Part shown: one piece after another, positions 1 to 7,756 of the stretch
Numbering within the stretch: the first letter of the stretch is position 1
Layout: every line of letters begins with the position of its first letter
Source of the DNA: Paracoccaceae bacterium
GTDB taxonomy: Bacteria; Pseudomonadota; Alphaproteobacteria; Rhodobacterales; Rhodobacteraceae
NCBI GenBank assembly: GCA_947504705.1
Contig: CANNIA010000003.1
Coordinates: 1 to 64,000 of the forward strand
DNA length: 64,000 bases
Direction: 5' to 3'
Position numbers and translations under genes: made by a program
Notes under the pieces: model-generated
What the model saw: only the letters and a program-made list of their open reading frames with translations
Database searches by the model: none
What the model was told of the DNA's origin: nothing

Positions 1-230
1 CCGCCGTCGCTGCGTACATCCACTGTCGTAATCTCTGGAAAGTCCATGATGTATGCGCCGAGCTCGATAGCATCTCTAGGCTCCATGTCTCTGCTTTTGG
101 TCGCTTCCGCAGGCACATTACCGTTGAAATACAGGGTATCGCCATCGATATAGAAGCGCGCTTCTTCGGCGGCAGCTGCTTGGACGGAAACCCAAAGCAA
201 GATCGCACATAGCCTCGTCACGTCCTGCAA
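1..230 (-). CDS. Periplasmic protein, COG3904-like, 3' part outside window
   Basis: This is the N-terminal ~75 residues of a gene that runs off the left edge. The reading begins at TTG (230), preceded at good spacing by GGAG (237-240); an in-frame GTG at 221 is an alternative, and an in-frame TGA at 246-248 rules out anything longer. The start encodes a signal peptide (CAILLWVSVQAAAA) followed by RFYIDGDTLYFNGNVPAEA and a DAIELGAYI helix. That pattern resembles the beta-strand/helix start of ClpP-like periplasmic proteins annotated COG3904 (family knowledge, weak match). The A+T content is visibly higher than in the core genes beyond the tRNA, consistent with the island-like stretch it sits in. 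Function not assigned. Confidence 0.5.
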   Translation of the reverse strand, partial: MQDVTRLCAILLWVSVQAAAAEEARFYIDGDTLYFNGNVPAEATKSRDMEPRDAIELGAYIMDFPEITTVDVRSDG

Positions 231-314
231 TCCTGTCTCCGTCGGTCAGCCGTGATCATCCAGTCTAGCGTCACCGCTGGCAAGTTATCTTAAGTGCATC
301 GGGCGACTATACCG

Positions 315-350
315 ATGACAGCCCTGAAGTGGAATGTTATACTATAACGC
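315..350 (+). promoter_or_regulatory. Sigma-70-type promoter with palindromic -10 region
   Basis: ATGACA at 315-320 (5 of 6 matches to TTGACA), a 17-bp spacer, then TATACT at 338-343 (5 of 6 matches to TATAAT). The expected start point, about 7 nt downstream, falls on or just before the ATG at 351, and no Shine-Dalgarno sequence lies in between. A leaderless transcript is therefore inferred. The -10 is embedded in a 13-bp palindrome (GTTATA-C-TATAAC, 336-348) that could be an autoregulatory operator. Confidence 0.55.
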
Positions 351-533
351 ATGATACCCCTTCACCGCCGCCTTTTCAAGCTTGAAGCCCGCCGCCCAGC
401 GAAGGGTCCGGCGCAAATGGTTGATGCCAATGACCTCGACCCAGCGGTGCTGGCGCTTTGGCTGTCGGTCGACATCGACCAGATGACACTTGAACAGCTA
501 GACCTGTTGGAAGGCGCTTTGAGGAAACTGTGA
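351..533 (+). CDS. Small hypothetical protein (60 aa) paired with DUF5681 gene
   Basis: A 60-residue protein with a basic N-terminus (HRRLFKLEARRP) and an acidic, leucine-rich C-terminal half that looks helical (TLEQLDLLEGALRKL). I do not recognise a family. Support for it being real: a near-consensus promoter ends immediately before its ATG, and its stop overlaps the start of the next gene (TGATG at 531-535), a typical translationally coupled pair. The neighbour is phage-type, so this may be a phage accessory or DNA-packaging helper; that is inference only. Confidence 0.5.
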   Translation: MIPLHRRLFKLEARRPAKGPAQMVDANDLDPAVLALWLSVDIDQMTLEQLDLLEGALRKL

Positions 534-955
534 TGACCGACGGCAAATGCGGACGGAATGCGGATGGCACGTTCACGGCAGGCAACGCAGGCAAGCCCCG
601 TGGAACCCGCCACAAGGCCACACAGGCGGCTCTGGCGCTTTTGGAAGGCGAAGCCGAGGCCCTTAGCCGGAAGGCAATAGAAATGGCGTTGGCGGGCGAT
701 AGCGTGGCCCTGCGGCTTTGTCTTGACCGGATTGCGCCATCACGCAAAGACAGCCCTGTCGTATTCCCGATGCCCCGGATGACCAATGCCCGCGACGCTG
801 CAGAGGCCGCTGGAGCGGTGCTGGAGGCCGTCTCCGAGGGCGACCTTACACCAAGCGAAGCGGCGCAGGTCATGGGGCTGGTGGACAGCTACAGGCGGAC
901 ACTGGAGGTCACCGAGCTTGAGGCAAGGGTCGCGGCGCTGGAAGTCGACCGCTGA
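533..955 (+). CDS. DUF5681 domain protein (phage-type)
   Basis: A 140-residue protein. The N-terminus GKCGRNADGTFTAGNAGKP continues into PRGTRHKATQAALALLEGEAE, the glycine-rich, basic 'GNPxGRPKGSRxK' signature of DUF5681 proteins, which are found in prophages and near terminase genes (family knowledge). A helical segment follows with SVALRLCLDRIAP, typical of the same family, then a helical C-terminus. ATG 533 is preferred (AGGA at 522-525, 7-nt spacing); GTG 530 in the same frame is possible. No terminase follows: the next gene lies on the opposite strand and overlaps this one's 3' end by 67 bp, so the pair looks like a remnant of a larger element. Confidence 0.65.
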   Translation: MTDGKCGRNADGTFTAGNAGKPRGTRHKATQAALALLEGEAEALSRKAIEMALAGDSVALRLCLDRIAPSRKDSPVVFPMPRMTNARDAAEAAGAVLEAVSEGDLTPSEAAQVMGLVDSYRRTLEVTELEARVAALEVDR

Positions 956-1491
956 TACGCCGCCGCAATGACGTCCCCGCGTCTGGCAACCTCGGTGCAA
1001 AGGTAGCGGGCGGATGGGCGTATCCCTACGCGCCCAAGGTCGAGACGGTCAGCGTCCCAGCAGGTCTGAACCGTGATGTCGCCATCTGTGTGCCCGTCTG
1101 AATGCAGCGTACAGGCCAAGGTTAGTAGGTCCGTCTCCGCGTCGGTTGCGTTGAACCATATTCCGAGAAGGTCGTGGGCATAGGCGGCGGCGCGTCGACC
1201 GTGATCGGGATCGTCATTTTCATTTTCGCGGCAGCTGTCGTGCAGCAAGGCGAAGAGCTCGACCACAAGGAGGTTCGCGCCGGTCTCCGCCGCCAGCAGG
1301 CGCCCGTTTAGAAGCACCCGAAGCCAGTGGTCACGACCATGGAAGCCATGATGCCCCAAGGCGTGCGAAGTCACCAAGTGGCCGAAGAACTCAGCCGATA
1401 CGGTTGCGGAGGGGATGAATGCGTCATGCATAGGGCCAAATTGATCACATGCCCGACAAAATCCAAAGCACGTTAGTGCCATAAGGTGCAT
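889..1491 (-). CDS. HD-domain phosphohydrolase-like protein
   Basis: About 200 residues. The HD metal-site pattern is complete: H55 in GRDHW, H84-D85 in ALLHDSCRENE, H130 and H134 in TLHSDGHTDGD, and D146/D148 in CWDADRLDLGR. These residues fit an HD-superfamily hydrolase binding one or two metals. The substrate is unknown. Homologues usually begin near the HLVTSHALGHHGFHGRDHW segment, so the true start could be the internal ATG around residue 21; no strong Shine-Dalgarno sequence precedes any candidate. The last ~25 residues (Ser/Ala/Val-rich) lie antisense to the DUF5681 gene and do not look conserved, suggesting a recent junction or an altered 3' end. It lies between the phage-like pair and tRNA-Ser. 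Confidence 0.75.
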   Translation of the reverse strand: MHLMALTCFGFCRACDQFGPMHDAFIPSATVSAEFFGHLVTSHALGHHGFHGRDHWLRVLLNGRLLAAETGANLLVVELFALLHDSCRENENDDPDHGRRAAAYAHDLLGIWFNATDAETDLLTLACTLHSDGHTDGDITVQTCWDADRLDLGRVGIRPSARYLCTEVARRGDVIAAAYQRSTSSAATLASSSVTSSVRL

Positions 1492-1563
1492 TTTTGGGAT
1501 CGAGGGTGGTTTCAGGGGTAAGTTCTAAAAAGCCCTAAATTTTCCAACAATATCAATGGTGGT

Positions 1564-1653
1564 TGGCGGAAGCGGTGGGATTCGAACCCACGGTAGGGTT
1601 CCCCCTACGCTCAGTTAGCAACCGAGTGCTTTCGGCCTCTCAGCCACGCTTCC
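1564..1653 (-). tRNA. tRNA-Ser (anticodon GCU)
   Basis: A 90-nt class II tRNA read on the minus strand. The acceptor arms GGAAGCG and CGCTTCC pair fully; discriminator G and an encoded CCA follow (1566-1564). The T-arm GGTTCGAATCC is canonical, the anticodon loop reads TTGCTAA (GCT), and a long variable arm (GTAGGGGGAACCCTAC) marks it as serine. The 3' end faces the island-like genes at 1-1491, the usual orientation for a tRNA integration site. A second copy of the tRNA 3' end would lie outside the window if this is an attB. Confidence 0.97.
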
Positions 1654-1739
1654 GACGGCTCCATTTAGCCATCCCTGCGCAAGGGGGCAAGAGGGAAAGG
1701 GCAGGATTTGCGGGGTTCGGGGGCAGCAATCGCCAGTAG

Positions 1740-1788
1740 GGTGGGTGCCAGCCCACCGCTCCCGTAGGGTGCGCATTCATGGCGCACC
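1740..1788. repeat. Two adjacent short hairpins (REP-like)
   Basis: Two perfect hairpins 10 bp apart: GGTGGG/CCCACC (1740-1757) and GGTGCGC/GCGCACC (1768-1788), each preceded by GTAGG or TAGG. They lie between tRNA-Ser and the methyltransferase remnant and resemble short palindromic intergenic repeats. No T-tract follows, so a terminator role is uncertain. Confidence 0.5.
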
Positions 1789-1794
1789 ATCCGC

Positions 1795-1824
1795 CCGTCA
1801 CAAATCCATCCGTCACAAATCCAT
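1795..1824. repeat. Tandem 15-bp duplication over a stop codon
   Basis: CCGTCACAAATCCAT occurs twice back to back (1795-1809, 1810-1824). The second copy contains the last codons and the TGA of the methyltransferase-nuclease gene. This looks like a slippage duplication. Confidence 0.75.
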
Positions 1825-3426
1825 CGCCCCTTGCCGCCCCGCGTCCTCTTCCCGCGCCGCGCGTTTGTGGCTGGCCTGCACCAGCGGCACCCGCACCGCC
1901 CGGTCGCGCAATGCCATCGCTTGCTCGATGGTGACGATCTGGATGCGCGGCACCGACAGGTCCGTCCCCGGCAGCGTGAACTGCCCCGCCCCCGCCGCCT
2001 CGGTGATCATCGGGCGCGAGGGCTCGGTCAGGGTCAGGAACACGCCGATCCCCGCCCCCTCACGTTCGATCACCCCGCGCAAATCGCGGATCATCGCCAC
2101 CCCGACATTGTCGCCCGCCTTGACCGAGACGATCGCCCGCCCCTCATGCTTGGCGCCAAAGTAAAGATTGCCATCAATCCCCTTGTCCGCGCCCTTTTTC
2201 GAAAGGTTGCCCGGCTGGGCGTTGATCAACGACAGCGCCCATTTCTCGAATTCGAAGTAGTAATTCTTGTCATCCCGCCCGCGCGCCGCAAGGTTCTTTG
2301 CCCCCTCAAGGTCTTGCGGCACCCCGTGGGTTTTGAACTCGATCCCCTCAAACGCCTCGCGCAGGCGTTTTTCAATCAACCCCACCGCCAGATGGGTCAC
2401 GTCGATGCCAATCCAACTCCGCCCCAGCTTTTGCGCCGCATGCACCGTCGTGCCACAGCCGCAGAACGGGTCGAGCACCACATCGCCGGGATTGGACGAG
2501 GCGCTGAGGATACGCTCCAGCAGCGCCACGGGTTTCTGGGTAGGGTAGCCGAGGCGTTCCTGGGCTTGAGAGTTGAGCGGAGGGATGTCGGTCCAGACAC
2601 TGTTTACGGGTGTCCCGTCCATTTCATCAAGATAGCGCTTGTAACGAGGAGCGCCGGTTTTTGTGTAGACCAAGCGCCCTTCGTCATGGGCTTGCTGCAT
2701 CCTCTCTTTGGTCTAGCGCCAAACCTTTGTGACTCCCATCCACTCGTAAGTAAGGTTTGGCCTGTTCGGATTTGGATTGGTGACGTCACCAAGGGTGTAG
2801 TGTCGGCCAGTCCCCTCTTCGATGTTCCCGTAGTGTGACTTCTTGTAGCTATCGCTGTGCGGCAGATACTGAGTGTGCCAAGCCGCCTCATTGCTCTTGC
2901 GATAGTAAAGAATGACATCGTGAGTCGATGGGAAGCGTGTGAAAGCATGGGACTTGGTATTCGTCCTCTGCCAGATCACTTCGTTGGTGAAGTTCCCCGC
3001 CCCAAACACCGCATCCAGCAAAATCTTCAGATAATGGCTCGCCGTCGGGTCGCAGTGCAGATAGAGGCTCCCCGTCGGCTTCAGCACCCGGTGCAATTCC
3101 ACCAGCCGCACTGCCATCATCGCCAGATAGGCCATCATGTCATTGTCGCCCAGAAACTGCCGGATCGCGCGCAGCATGGTCGATGCCGCCGCATTGCCCC
3201 CCCGCATCACATCGCCAAACGCCTCCTCGGCGCTGTCGTTCCAATGCCAGGTGTCATCAAACGCCTCAATCTGCGCCGCACTCTCCGTCCCGGTTGGCCC
3301 CTTGAACAGCACGTTGTAGCTGGCGTTGGAATTGAACGGCGGGTCGAGATAGATCAGATCGACCGATTCATCCCGGATGCTGCCCTGCAGCACCGAAAGG
3401 TTGTCGCCATAATACAGATGGTTCAT
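1813..3426 (-). pseudogene. Beta-class DNA methyltransferase fused to Mrr-like nuclease domain, interrupted by amber codon
   Basis: Read from ATG 3426 this is one open frame of 537 codons broken only by TAG at 2713-2715 (codon 238). The N-terminal part has the catalytic motif DPPF (residues 28-31) inside VDLIYLDPPFNSNASYN. After the stop the frame resumes with [20 protein letters not shown], then target-recognition sequence, then the SAM-binding motif DPFCGCGTT. The order (catalytic motif first, SAM motif second) is that of beta-class amino-methyltransferases. The C-terminal ~130 residues (FEKWALSLI...KGIDGNLYF...IVSVKAG) look like a PD-(D/E)XK/Mrr-type nuclease domain. Homologues read VWRWTKER at the break, so the change is probably TGG to TAG, a single transition. 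ATG 2700 lies 12 nt after the stop next to AGAGAGG, so reinitiation could produce the C-terminal half. It could also be a sequencing error. Confidence 0.8.
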
Positions 3427-3452
3427 GCCCGCCCCCGCCCCGACTTCGGATT

Positions 3453-3570
3453 GTAGGTCGGGGCTTGCCCCGACTCCCTTGCGACCACCCTGCCAACCGG
3501 CGGTTAATACAAGGTTAGCCAAGCCCGGACCATCCGGCAACAGCGTAGGTCGGGGCTCAGACCGACTCCC
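3453..3570. repeat. Pair of 26-bp REP-like repeats
   Basis: Two near-identical 26-bp copies in the same orientation, at 3453-3478 and 3545-3570. Each starts GTAGGTCGGGGCT and ends CCGACTCCC. The first is a perfect hairpin (GTCGGGGC/GCCCCGAC, 3458-3474). They occupy the 224-bp gap upstream of the methyltransferase start and downstream of ychF's stop; otherwise I see nothing in that gap. Confidence 0.7.
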
Positions 3571-3650
3571 CAACCCTTACCAAATCCCTAACGCCCACAG
3601 CTAACCCCTTGGAATTCCTTGCGACCCCAAACCTGTCCTGCGTGGACAGA

Positions 3651-4748
3651 TCAGCCGTTGAACAGAAAGTGCAGCACATCCCCGTCCTTCACTTCATAGG
3701 TCTTCCCCTCGACCCGGAACTTGCCCGCTTCCTTGGCCCCCGCCTCGCCATTGCCCGCGATATAGTCCTCATAGGCCACCGTTTCGGACCGAATGAACCC
3801 CTTCTCAAAGTCGCCATGGATCACCCCCGCCGCCTGCGGGGCAAGGGTCCCCGCCGGGATCGTCCAGGCCCGCGCCTCTTTCGGGCCGACGGTGAAATAG
3901 GTCTGCAGGCCCAAGAGCGCGTAGCCCGCCTTGATCAGCCGGTCGAGGCCCGCTTCATGCAGCCCCATCTCCTCCAGGAACATCACCGCCTCATCCTCGG
4001 CCAGCTGAGAAATCTCTTCCTCGATCCGGGCCGAGATCACCACCGAAGCCGCCCCCTGGGCCTTGGCCATCGCGGCCACGCGGTCGGACTGGCTGTTGCC
4101 GGTGGCGGCCTTCGCTTCCTCGACGTTGCAGACAAACAGCACCGGTTTCGCGGTCAAAAGCTGCAGCATCCGCCACTGTTTGCGGTCGTCTTCCGCGATG
4201 GTCAGGGTCCGGGCGGGTTGGCCTTTCTCCAGCGCGGCAAGGGCGGCGCGGAGGAGGCGGTCCTGGTCCAGCGTATCCTGATCCCCGCCCCGCAGCTTTT
4301 TCCCCAGCGCGGTCAGGCGGCGTTCGACCGATTCCATGTCGGCCAGCATCAGTTCGGTCTCAATCGTCTCGGCATCGGCGACCGGGTCGATCCGGCCTTC
4401 GACATGGGTGATGTCGCCGTCTTCAAAGCAGCGCAGCACATGGGCGATGGCATCACATTCCCGAATGTTTGCAAGGAATTGGTTGCCGAGGCCTTCGCCT
4501 TTTGACGCCCCACGCACCAGACCTGCGATATCGACAAATGTCATCCGGGTCGGGATGATCTGCTTGGACCCGGCAATCGCGGCCAGCTTGTCCAGCCGCA
4601 CGTCGGGGACGGCGACTTCGCCCACGTTGGGTTCGATCGTGCAGAACGGGAAGTTCGCCGCCTGCGCCGCTGCTGTGCGGGTCAAAGCGTTGAAAAGGGT
4701 GGACTTGCCCACATTCGGCAGCCCGACGATGCCCATCTTGAAACCCAT
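3651..4748 (-). CDS. ychF: Redox-regulated ATPase YchF
   Basis: A 365-residue Obg-family P-loop protein. The G1 motif GLPNVGKST lies at residues 9-17, followed by the YchF-typical DIAGLVRGASKGEGLGNQFL (G3/switch II), NVEE as the altered G4 element that gives the family ATP preference, and the C-terminal TGS domain ending in GDVLHFLFNG. The length matches the family norm. Start ATG 4748 has GGAGGGTAAG upstream; longer readings add only non-conserved residues. YchF associates with ribosomes and is linked to oxidative-stress response and translation start choice in other bacteria (family knowledge). The usual pth neighbour is not present here. Confidence 0.96.
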   Translation of the reverse strand: MGFKMGIVGLPNVGKSTLFNALTRTAAAQAANFPFCTIEPNVGEVAVPDVRLDKLAAIAGSKQIIPTRMTFVDIAGLVRGASKGEGLGNQFLANIRECDAIAHVLRCFEDGDITHVEGRIDPVADAETIETELMLADMESVERRLTALGKKLRGGDQDTLDQDRLLRAALAALEKGQPARTLTIAEDDRKQWRMLQLLTAKPVLFVCNVEEAKAATGNSQSDRVAAMAKAQGAASVVISARIEEEISQLAEDEAVMFLEEMGLHEAGLDRLIKAGYALLGLQTYFTVGPKEARAWTIPAGTLAPQAAGVIHGDFEKGFIRSETVAYEDYIAGNGEAGAKEAGKFRVEGKTYEVKDGDVLHFLFNG

Positions 4749-4953
4749 CTTACCCTCCAGCGGCGACGGGCCGCTTCTATGCGGGCCGGGTGGCGGGATC
4801 AAGCGCCAGTGGAAGGGCTGGGACGGGTCGGTCGCATGGCGAAAAGCGGCCTCTGGGTCCGAGATCGACGGGTGGGCGGGGCAACTGTCTGGCGTCACCG
4901 GGCAAGGCCTTGAGATCGCTTCCTTAATGGGCCAAGTTGAGTGGGAAGACGAT

Positions 4954-5036
4954 GTCTTCCATGTGTCTTCCATTGGTCTTGCTTCCGTCTTCCTGCGCGC
5001 AAGGGCCGGACGCCGTTAACCACGGTTTCGAATCGG
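4954..5036. repeat. 11-bp-period GTCTTCC element, copy 1
   Basis: Four copies of GTCTTSC begin at 4954, 4965, 4976 and 4987, an exact 11-bp period. GTTAACCA follows at 5015-5022, 28 bp after the last unit start, and GAATCGG at 5030-5036. The same motifs with the same spacings occur at 16457-16539, and the third unit is the variant GTCTTGCTTNC in both. It sits 10 bp past the OpgB-like stop and ~200 bp before the ychF start, in a ~300-bp gap that otherwise holds nothing I recognise. The first unit is also half of a palindrome (GGAAGAC-GAT-GTCTTCC, 4944-4960). Confidence 0.75.
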
Positions 5037-5046
5037 CCCGGTCCGG

Positions 5047-6621
5047 TCAGCTGGAGCCGGACCCTTTGCCGCCGTCGGCCCACAGACGCGCGGCAAGGCG
5101 TGCATCCGAGACGAGCATGGCGTCAAGTCCGGCGAGGCCGAACTCTTCGACCAAGGTCTGGGGGGCGGATAGAAGCGACCGGCCAAGGCCAGCGGCAACT
5201 GGTGCAGGCGACCAGCCCAGCCAATCCAGCAGCGTTGGATAGAGATCCATCATGCTGGCCGGGCGATCAATGACCTTGCCCACATGGCGCGGGTCACCCC
5301 AAAGAATGGCGGTGTTATAGCCTTCAAATTCCGGCCCGGCCTTTGCCAAGCTTGGGGTGTGGTTCAGGTGGTCGGACAACAGCACCACCCGCAATTGCCG
5401 CCTGCGTTCGACCGTGGCGGCGCGCAGGTCTTCGACCAGCTCCAGAACCTCGGTTGTCAGGCATTCGACCGAATGCGCGATGTCATGGGTTTCTTCGGCC
5501 TTGCCGCCGGTGGTCCAGCGCCGGGAAAGGCAGCCCTTGGGGCCATGCGGGCCGATGGTCTCGACAATCAGGGCGATGGGGTTGGCCGATGGCGCAAGTC
5601 TGGCATGGACCTTGCGTGCGGCATCGAGAACCATCTGATCATCCATGAACCACGACACCTGGGCCGCCATAACCTCGTCGGGCGGGAAGAGGCTGGTCAC
5701 GGTCTTGCCGCTGGTGATTTCGGGGATGCAATGCGTGCGGTACATCGCCCCGGTGCCAGCGAAGTCAGCTTCGTTGCCAACCAGGAAATGCCGCTCATAG
5801 CCAAGCGCTGCAAGATGGTCGCCCAAAAAGTGCAGGTCTGGCATGAACCGCGACAGCTTATCCGCCCCAGTCTTGAACTGAAAGCCACGTGGCAGGATCG
5901 GGACCCCGGCTTGCGAGGCTGTCATGCCCGCCACGCTCCAATTCGTGCCCGCGACCTGGCCGATACGGGTCAGGCTAAGACCCTCGGCTGCGAATTCGGC
6001 CAGCCCGGCATAAGTTTGGCCAAAGACCCGGGTGTCGGCGAAACGGCGGTCGGTGCCTTCAAGATAGACGATGAGAATGTCGGGCAAAGGTTCGCTTGGG
6101 GCAAGCGGCGGATCGACCAGCCGATTGGCAAGGTCCGAGTCCTTTGGCCGGGTCGGCAGCCGCGCCAGCCCATGCCGCAGGATAGGATTTGCCGCCAGCA
6201 TGACGACCGTCGCCCCGGGCAACAGAAGAGCGGGGCTGCCAGCCAGCGCATTCAGACCCAGAAGCGACAGAAGAGCCACTGTAGCCGCAAGAACGCCGGT
6301 GGTGATTTCGTTCCTGATCCCGGCAAGCGAGGCCCCCTCGAACCCGAAATCCTGATGGAAGAGGATCGCAATCATGTCGATCCGCCCGAAACTGCGGGTA
6401 ATTGCGACAGCCGGGACCAGCAAAAGACCGGCCAGCATCGCGGGCAGGAAGGACAGGGGCAGGGCGCTCCACGGTGACGGGCCCGCCAGAACCGCGCCAG
6501 CGACAAGCAAGACGATGGCAAGAAGCCCCGGCTTGTCGGGGCGAATGTCGTGCCGGGCGATGATTGCCCCTGCCAAGGCCAAGGAAAGCGCGAGGAAGGA
6601 GATGCTGATAAGGTCTGTCAC
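5047..6621 (-). CDS. OpgB/LtaS-like phosphoglycerol transferase
   Basis: A 524-residue membrane enzyme. Residues ~1-155 contain about four to five hydrophobic segments; the rest is a periplasmic sulfatase-fold domain starting [15 protein letters not shown]. The segment [19 protein letters not shown] (~219-237) aligns with the OpgB pattern RQVPGTGWTIAGMVASQ around the nucleophile, but the usual Thr is replaced by Ser229. Metal-site candidates are E188 and the late LLSDHLNH. The family transfers phosphoglycerol from phosphatidylglycerol to periplasmic glucans (family knowledge); osmoregulated glucan modification is therefore the likely role. At 524 residues it is shorter than E. coli OpgB. The start is GTG 6621 with no convincing Shine-Dalgarno; it is read divergently from trpA across 273 bp. 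Confidence 0.8.
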   Translation of the reverse strand: MTDLISISFLALSLALAGAIIARHDIRPDKPGLLAIVLLVAGAVLAGPSPWSALPLSFLPAMLAGLLLVPAVAITRSFGRIDMIAILFHQDFGFEGASLAGIRNEITTGVLAATVALLSLLGLNALAGSPALLLPGATVVMLAANPILRHGLARLPTRPKDSDLANRLVDPPLAPSEPLPDILIVYLEGTDRRFADTRVFGQTYAGLAEFAAEGLSLTRIGQVAGTNWSVAGMTASQAGVPILPRGFQFKTGADKLSRFMPDLHFLGDHLAALGYERHFLVGNEADFAGTGAMYRTHCIPEITSGKTVTSLFPPDEVMAAQVSWFMDDQMVLDAARKVHARLAPSANPIALIVETIGPHGPKGCLSRRWTTGGKAEETHDIAHSVECLTTEVLELVEDLRAATVERRRQLRVVLLSDHLNHTPSLAKAGPEFEGYNTAILWGDPRHVGKVIDRPASMMDLYPTLLDWLGWSPAPVAAGLGRSLLSAPQTLVEEFGLAGLDAMLVSDARLAARLWADGGKGSGSS

Positions 6622-6894
6622 GGATGGTCACATCAGGGGTGTTTTGGCAAACCTAACTGGTCGGAAGTTTGGGCGGCAAGCAAGCCGTTTCATGGGGTGC
6701 GCCTGCGGCAAGCCGAAATGAGGATGGATACAAGGGTCGTTTGGTGCAGGCCAGCCCTCAGGCTTCGGCCTTGGGTGCCGGGCGCTGGCCGACACGTCGG
6801 GCTGCATCGGTGCAACGCCCATTGCCTTTCCCCCCCAGCTTCGGCAAATCATGGCCCAAGGCCCGGATCGGGGCCGGGATCGAGAGGGACGGCC

Positions 6895-7686
6895 ATGACA
6901 CGGATCGACGACACTTTCGCGCGGCTGCGTGCCGAGGGGAAGAAGGCCTTCGTCGCCTATGTGATGGGCGGTGATCCGGATGCGGCGACCAGCCTTCAGG
7001 TGATGCAGGGGTTGCCCGGTGCCGGGGTCGATGTGATCGAACTGGGCATGCCCTTTACCGACCCTATGGCCGATGGCCCGACGATCCAGGCCGCGGGCCA
7101 GCGCGCGCTGGAAAAGGGCATGACCATGGACAAGACCCTTGCCATGGTGCGTGCCTTCCGCGCGGGCGATCAGAAGACCCCGATCGTGCTGATGGGCTAT
7201 TACAACCCGATCTATTCGCGCGGTGTAGACCGGTTTCTGGTCGAGGCGACCGAGGCAGGGGTCGATGGTCTGATCGTCGTCGACCTGCCGCCGGAAGAGG
7301 ATGCCGAGCTGTGCATTCCCGCCCAGAAGGCCGGGCTGAACTTCATCCGGCTGGCGACCCCCACCACCGATGCCAAGCGCCTGCCAAAGGTGCTGCAGAA
7401 CACCAGCGGGTTTGTCTATTACGTCTCGGTCACCGGGATCACCGGGGCGGCGGCGGCTGTGGCGACCGAGGTTGCCCCTGAAGTGGCGCGGATCAAGCGG
7501 TCAACCGACCTGCCGGTGATCGTGGGCTTTGGCATCACCACGCCCGAAGCTGCGAAGGGCATTGCCAGCGTGGCCGATGGTTGCGTTGTCGGCTCGGCCA
7601 TCGTCAAGCGCATTGGTGAGGGGCAGACGCCCGCCGAAGTGCTGGCATTTGTCGCCACGCTGGCTGCGGGTGCGCATTCCGCCTGA
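6895..7686 (+). CDS. trpA: Tryptophan synthase alpha chain
   Basis: 263 residues, normal length. It catalyses the retro-aldol cleavage of indole-3-glycerol phosphate to indole and glyceraldehyde-3-phosphate in complex with TrpB. The catalytic Glu lies in [16 protein letters not shown], which also carries the catalytic Asp; the barrel strands [16 protein letters not shown] and [13 protein letters not shown] and the phosphate-binding GFGITTPE and GCVVGSAIV segments are intact. ATG 6895 follows GAGAGGGACGGCC. It stands alone: trpB is not adjacent, so the trp genes are split in this organism. Confidence 0.96.
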   Translation: MTRIDDTFARLRAEGKKAFVAYVMGGDPDAATSLQVMQGLPGAGVDVIELGMPFTDPMADGPTIQAAGQRALEKGMTMDKTLAMVRAFRAGDQKTPIVLMGYYNPIYSRGVDRFLVEATEAGVDGLIVVDLPPEEDAELCIPAQKAGLNFIRLATPTTDAKRLPKVLQNTSGFVYYVSVTGITGAAAAVATEVAPEVARIKRSTDLPVIVGFGITTPEAAKGIASVADGCVVGSAIVKRIGEGQTPAEVLAFVATLAAGAHSA

Positions 7687-7756
7687 TCTTTGGCGGGCGG
7701 GCTTGATCCCAAGCCAAGCCCCTGCCAGCCTTTCGTCCAAGAAAAGGGAGAGACCA

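Noticed and set aside
1564-1653. CRISPR or phage attachment repeat at the tRNA
   Set aside because: No repeat-spacer arrays exist anywhere in the window, and no second att copy can be seen; only the tRNA itself is supported.
1745-2838. Plus-strand frames over the methyltransferase-nuclease gene
   Set aside because: They contain no domain, whereas the minus strand shows ordered methyltransferase and nuclease motifs.
1813-3573. Two separate genes (a 286-codon and a 295-codon methyltransferase)
   Set aside because: Both are in the same frame, separated only by one TAG, and together make one family-length protein; better described as one interrupted gene.
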